Assembly (NCBI GenBank): GCA_009904025.1 | Contig: WYEE01000062.1 | Span: forward strand, 1-7,462 | DNA: 7,462 nucleotides | Source: Thermogladius sp. | Lineage (GTDB): Archaea; Thermoproteota; Thermoprotei_A; Sulfolobales; Desulfurococcaceae | Direction of reading: 5' to 3' | Shown: positions 6,242-7,462 of the stretch, piece after piece | Layout: each line of letters starts with the position of its first letter | How positions within the stretch are numbered: position 1 is the stretch's first letter | The notes under the pieces: model-generated | The model's input: only the letters and a program-made list of their open reading frames with translations | What the model was told of the DNA's origin: nothing | Databases searched by the model: none | Program-made: the position numbers and the translations under genes

Positions 6242-7054
6242 CTAGAGTTCTACTTTCCAGTTGTCCCGTTTAAGGATGGTGTTTCCTAGGTTATCTCTTA
6301 CTCTTAGGCTTACCACGTGCTCGAATTTCCCATCCTTGTGTATATCGACATGGTATCTTTCCCGAGTTACTGTCTCTTCTATATATATGCCTCGACGGTC
6401 ACAGTTGCCTGCCCTAAAAGACTGGGGTCGAGAATTATCCTTAGCCTACCTTGGCTTAATTTTGCACGAGGAAAAACCGGGGGATTACGTGGATAGATAT
6501 TGAAAAATTCAAGCGTGACCCTGGGGTCTTCTTTTCTAGCGGGGAATGTGATTATCTTGTTGTTTACCATGAGCCGTTTTATAGGAATAGCCCTCTGTGG
6601 ATTCCTGGGCACCATTGGTTTTTATATGTGTAAAACTTGCAAGCTACATGCGTCGCAGTCTTGTACCCGATGTTTTCCAGCCACATAGTAAAGACTAGCA
6701 TAGTAGAGTCGAGCGATTCTACTGGAGTCTCAAGTAGAAGTATCGCTATGGGTTTTTCTCTTTGACTCAACTAACGCGAATGTTTCTTCGAGTGATAGTG
6801 GTTGCGTGGTGCTGGCTCTGCGTGTGTAGGCTGTGTTGTCGATCCCGGAGTAGTAGACTGCGTCAGAGGTCTTCTCTACGTATACTTGTATTAGCCAGCC
6901 GTCTTCGCCTAGCCCGCAGTCGCTCCTGCAGTCGAATATTTTTGACTCCTAGGTGTGGAGGCTTTACGGCGTGGGGAATGCTCTTGAGTCTTCCTAGTAT
7001 AGTGTCTCTTATATGGGCTTCAATCTGTCCTGCATTGTCCCACTTTAACAAGTT
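6242..7054 (-). pseudogene. Broken gene with AlbA_2 (Schlafen-type) domain and beta-rich C-terminal tail
   Basis: No single frame is long, but five consecutive minus-strand segments read as one protein if four small indels are corrected: 7054 to ~6943, ~6943 to ~6757, ~6757 to ~6623, ~6619 to ~6388, and ~6380 to TAG 6244-6242. The N-proximal part holds the end of an AlbA_2 domain: IEAHIRDTIL...PPHLGVK, GWLIQVYVEKTSDAVYYS, then YTRRASTTQPLSLEE, matching the family pattern of a PP turn, an 'x-V-x-V' strand and 'Y-x-R-x-G/A-S-x-x-x-P-x-S-x-E-E'. After it comes a region of alternating hydrophobics (IAILLLETP, MLVFTMWLENIGYKTA, KIITFPARKEDP, TVTVEAYIEETV) suggestive of a beta-sandwich appendage of unknown role. 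The N-terminal half of AlbA_2 is missing: a TAA at 7057-7055 closes the frame and unrelated GC-rich sequence follows. It may be decayed or may contain sequencing indels. Confidence 0.6.
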
Positions 7055-7097
7055 TTATCGAGACACTTCACTCACTCTCCAGCCATACCCCTTGTAG

Positions 7098-7462
7098 ACC
7101 GAGGTCTCGGAGGCCGCCCTAGTCTTCAGGGAGGTGGAGAAGGCGAGGGCGGTAAGGATGGTTGAGGCGGCTAGGCGGAGGAGGCTCACGAGCAGTAGCC
7201 AGGGCGTTGAGGAGGCCCGTAGTTTTATCCTCGCTATGATTGAGAGGAAGCTCGGCTTTGCTGGGGCCCCCGGAGCGCTCGGCATCGCGAGAGGGTTGCT
7301 ACAGAACTGCTTTATTAAAACAAGGTGGTGGAGAAGGCTAAGAGGCTTGGGATTAAACTCCTCGATTTCCCGCGGAGGGAGCTCGGGGAAGAGGTTGAGA
7401 AGAGGTAGCTAGAGTTAATTGATCAGAGGCTTATTGAATTAAGCAATTTACACGACGCTATT
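7098..7462 (+). pseudogene. Degraded plus-strand coding frame of unknown family, running off the window
   Basis: After TAG 7095-7097 a frame rich in Glu, Arg, Val and Ala runs to about 7317 (segments such as ALVFREVEKARAVRMVEAAR and ARSFILAMIERKLGF). At the A4 run 7317-7320 coding character moves to another frame, which reads NKVVEKAKRLGIKLLDF and on to TAG at 7406-7408, and the same frame then continues open to the window end (LELIDQRLIELSNLHD). This looks like one helical protein interrupted by a 1-nt loss in an A-run and an amber codon. I do not recognise the family. The alternative is two short real genes, or a GC-rich frame open by chance for the first part. Composition is clearly more GC-rich here than in 5940-7060. 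Confidence 0.35.

Noticed and set aside
6242..7054. Programmed ribosomal frameshifting to express the AlbA_2 gene
   Set aside because: Four events in both directions would be needed in one gene; indels or sequencing errors are far simpler.
6762..7097. 111-residue plus-strand open frame
   Set aside because: Cys/Arg/Ser-rich shadow; the minus strand here carries recognisable AlbA_2 sequence.
7055..7285. Minus-strand frame 7285-7055 as the N terminus of the AlbA_2 gene
   Set aside because: It ends in TAA just before the AlbA_2 segment, is Ala/Ser/Leu-rich and shows none of the N-terminal AlbA_2 features; the plus strand looks more protein-like.
6057..7462. tRNA gene or insertion-sequence terminal repeats in the right-hand region
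   Set aside because: No cloverleaf-compatible stretch with T-loop sequence and no long terminal inverted repeats with flanking target duplications were seen by eye.

Overview
The window looks like a hyperthermophilic crenarchaeon, probably of the Desulfurococcales/Thermoproteota type. Evidence for this is the split-Cas3 type I-A CRISPR gene set, AGG/AGA arginine and ATA isoleucine codons, strong GGAGG-type Shine-Dalgarno sites, archaeal TATA boxes and very tight gene packing. The organism assignment is inference; no rRNA or tRNA gene is present to confirm it.

Left part, plus strand (1-4352): the 3' half of a type I-A CRISPR interference operon. It holds the C-terminal part of a probable Cas8a-type large subunit (cut by the window edge), the Cas3' helicase, the Cas3'' HD nuclease and the crRNA-processing endonuclease Cas6. 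The genes overlap by 14 and 17 nt or lie 13 nt apart, so they are almost certainly one transcript. Together they would process crRNA (Cas6), bind target DNA (Cas8a within Cascade), and unwind and degrade it (Cas3' plus Cas3''). No repeat-spacer array and no adaptation genes (cas1/2/4) lie inside the window.

Middle part, minus strand (5926-4318): a complete glycerophosphodiester phosphodiesterase converges on cas6 with a 35-bp tail-to-tail overlap. Upstream of it is a C-terminally truncated AAA/archaeal-type ATPase, whose final codons run through what looks like the phosphodiesterase gene's own promoter. The ATPase overlaps a preceding small ribbon-helix-helix/coiled-coil DNA-binding protein. 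In front of that gene lies the most striking element of the window: nine copies of the palindrome AGTACT (one AGTACC), spaced 10-11 bp or about twice that, over 115 bp of very AT-rich DNA. I read it as a helically phased operator, or partition/iteron-like array, for the RHH protein.

Right part (6057-7462): an AT-rich spacer with two short palindromes, then a broken minus-strand gene carrying the C-terminal part of an AlbA_2 (Schlafen-type) domain plus a beta-rich tail. It is split over four frame changes, three of them at five-base A/T runs and one at a TA dinucleotide run. Beyond about 7090 composition rises to GC-rich again and a degraded plus-strand frame of unknown family runs to the window end. 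The 5044-7090 block looks like a decaying accessory (mobile or defence-type) island inserted next to the CRISPR locus.
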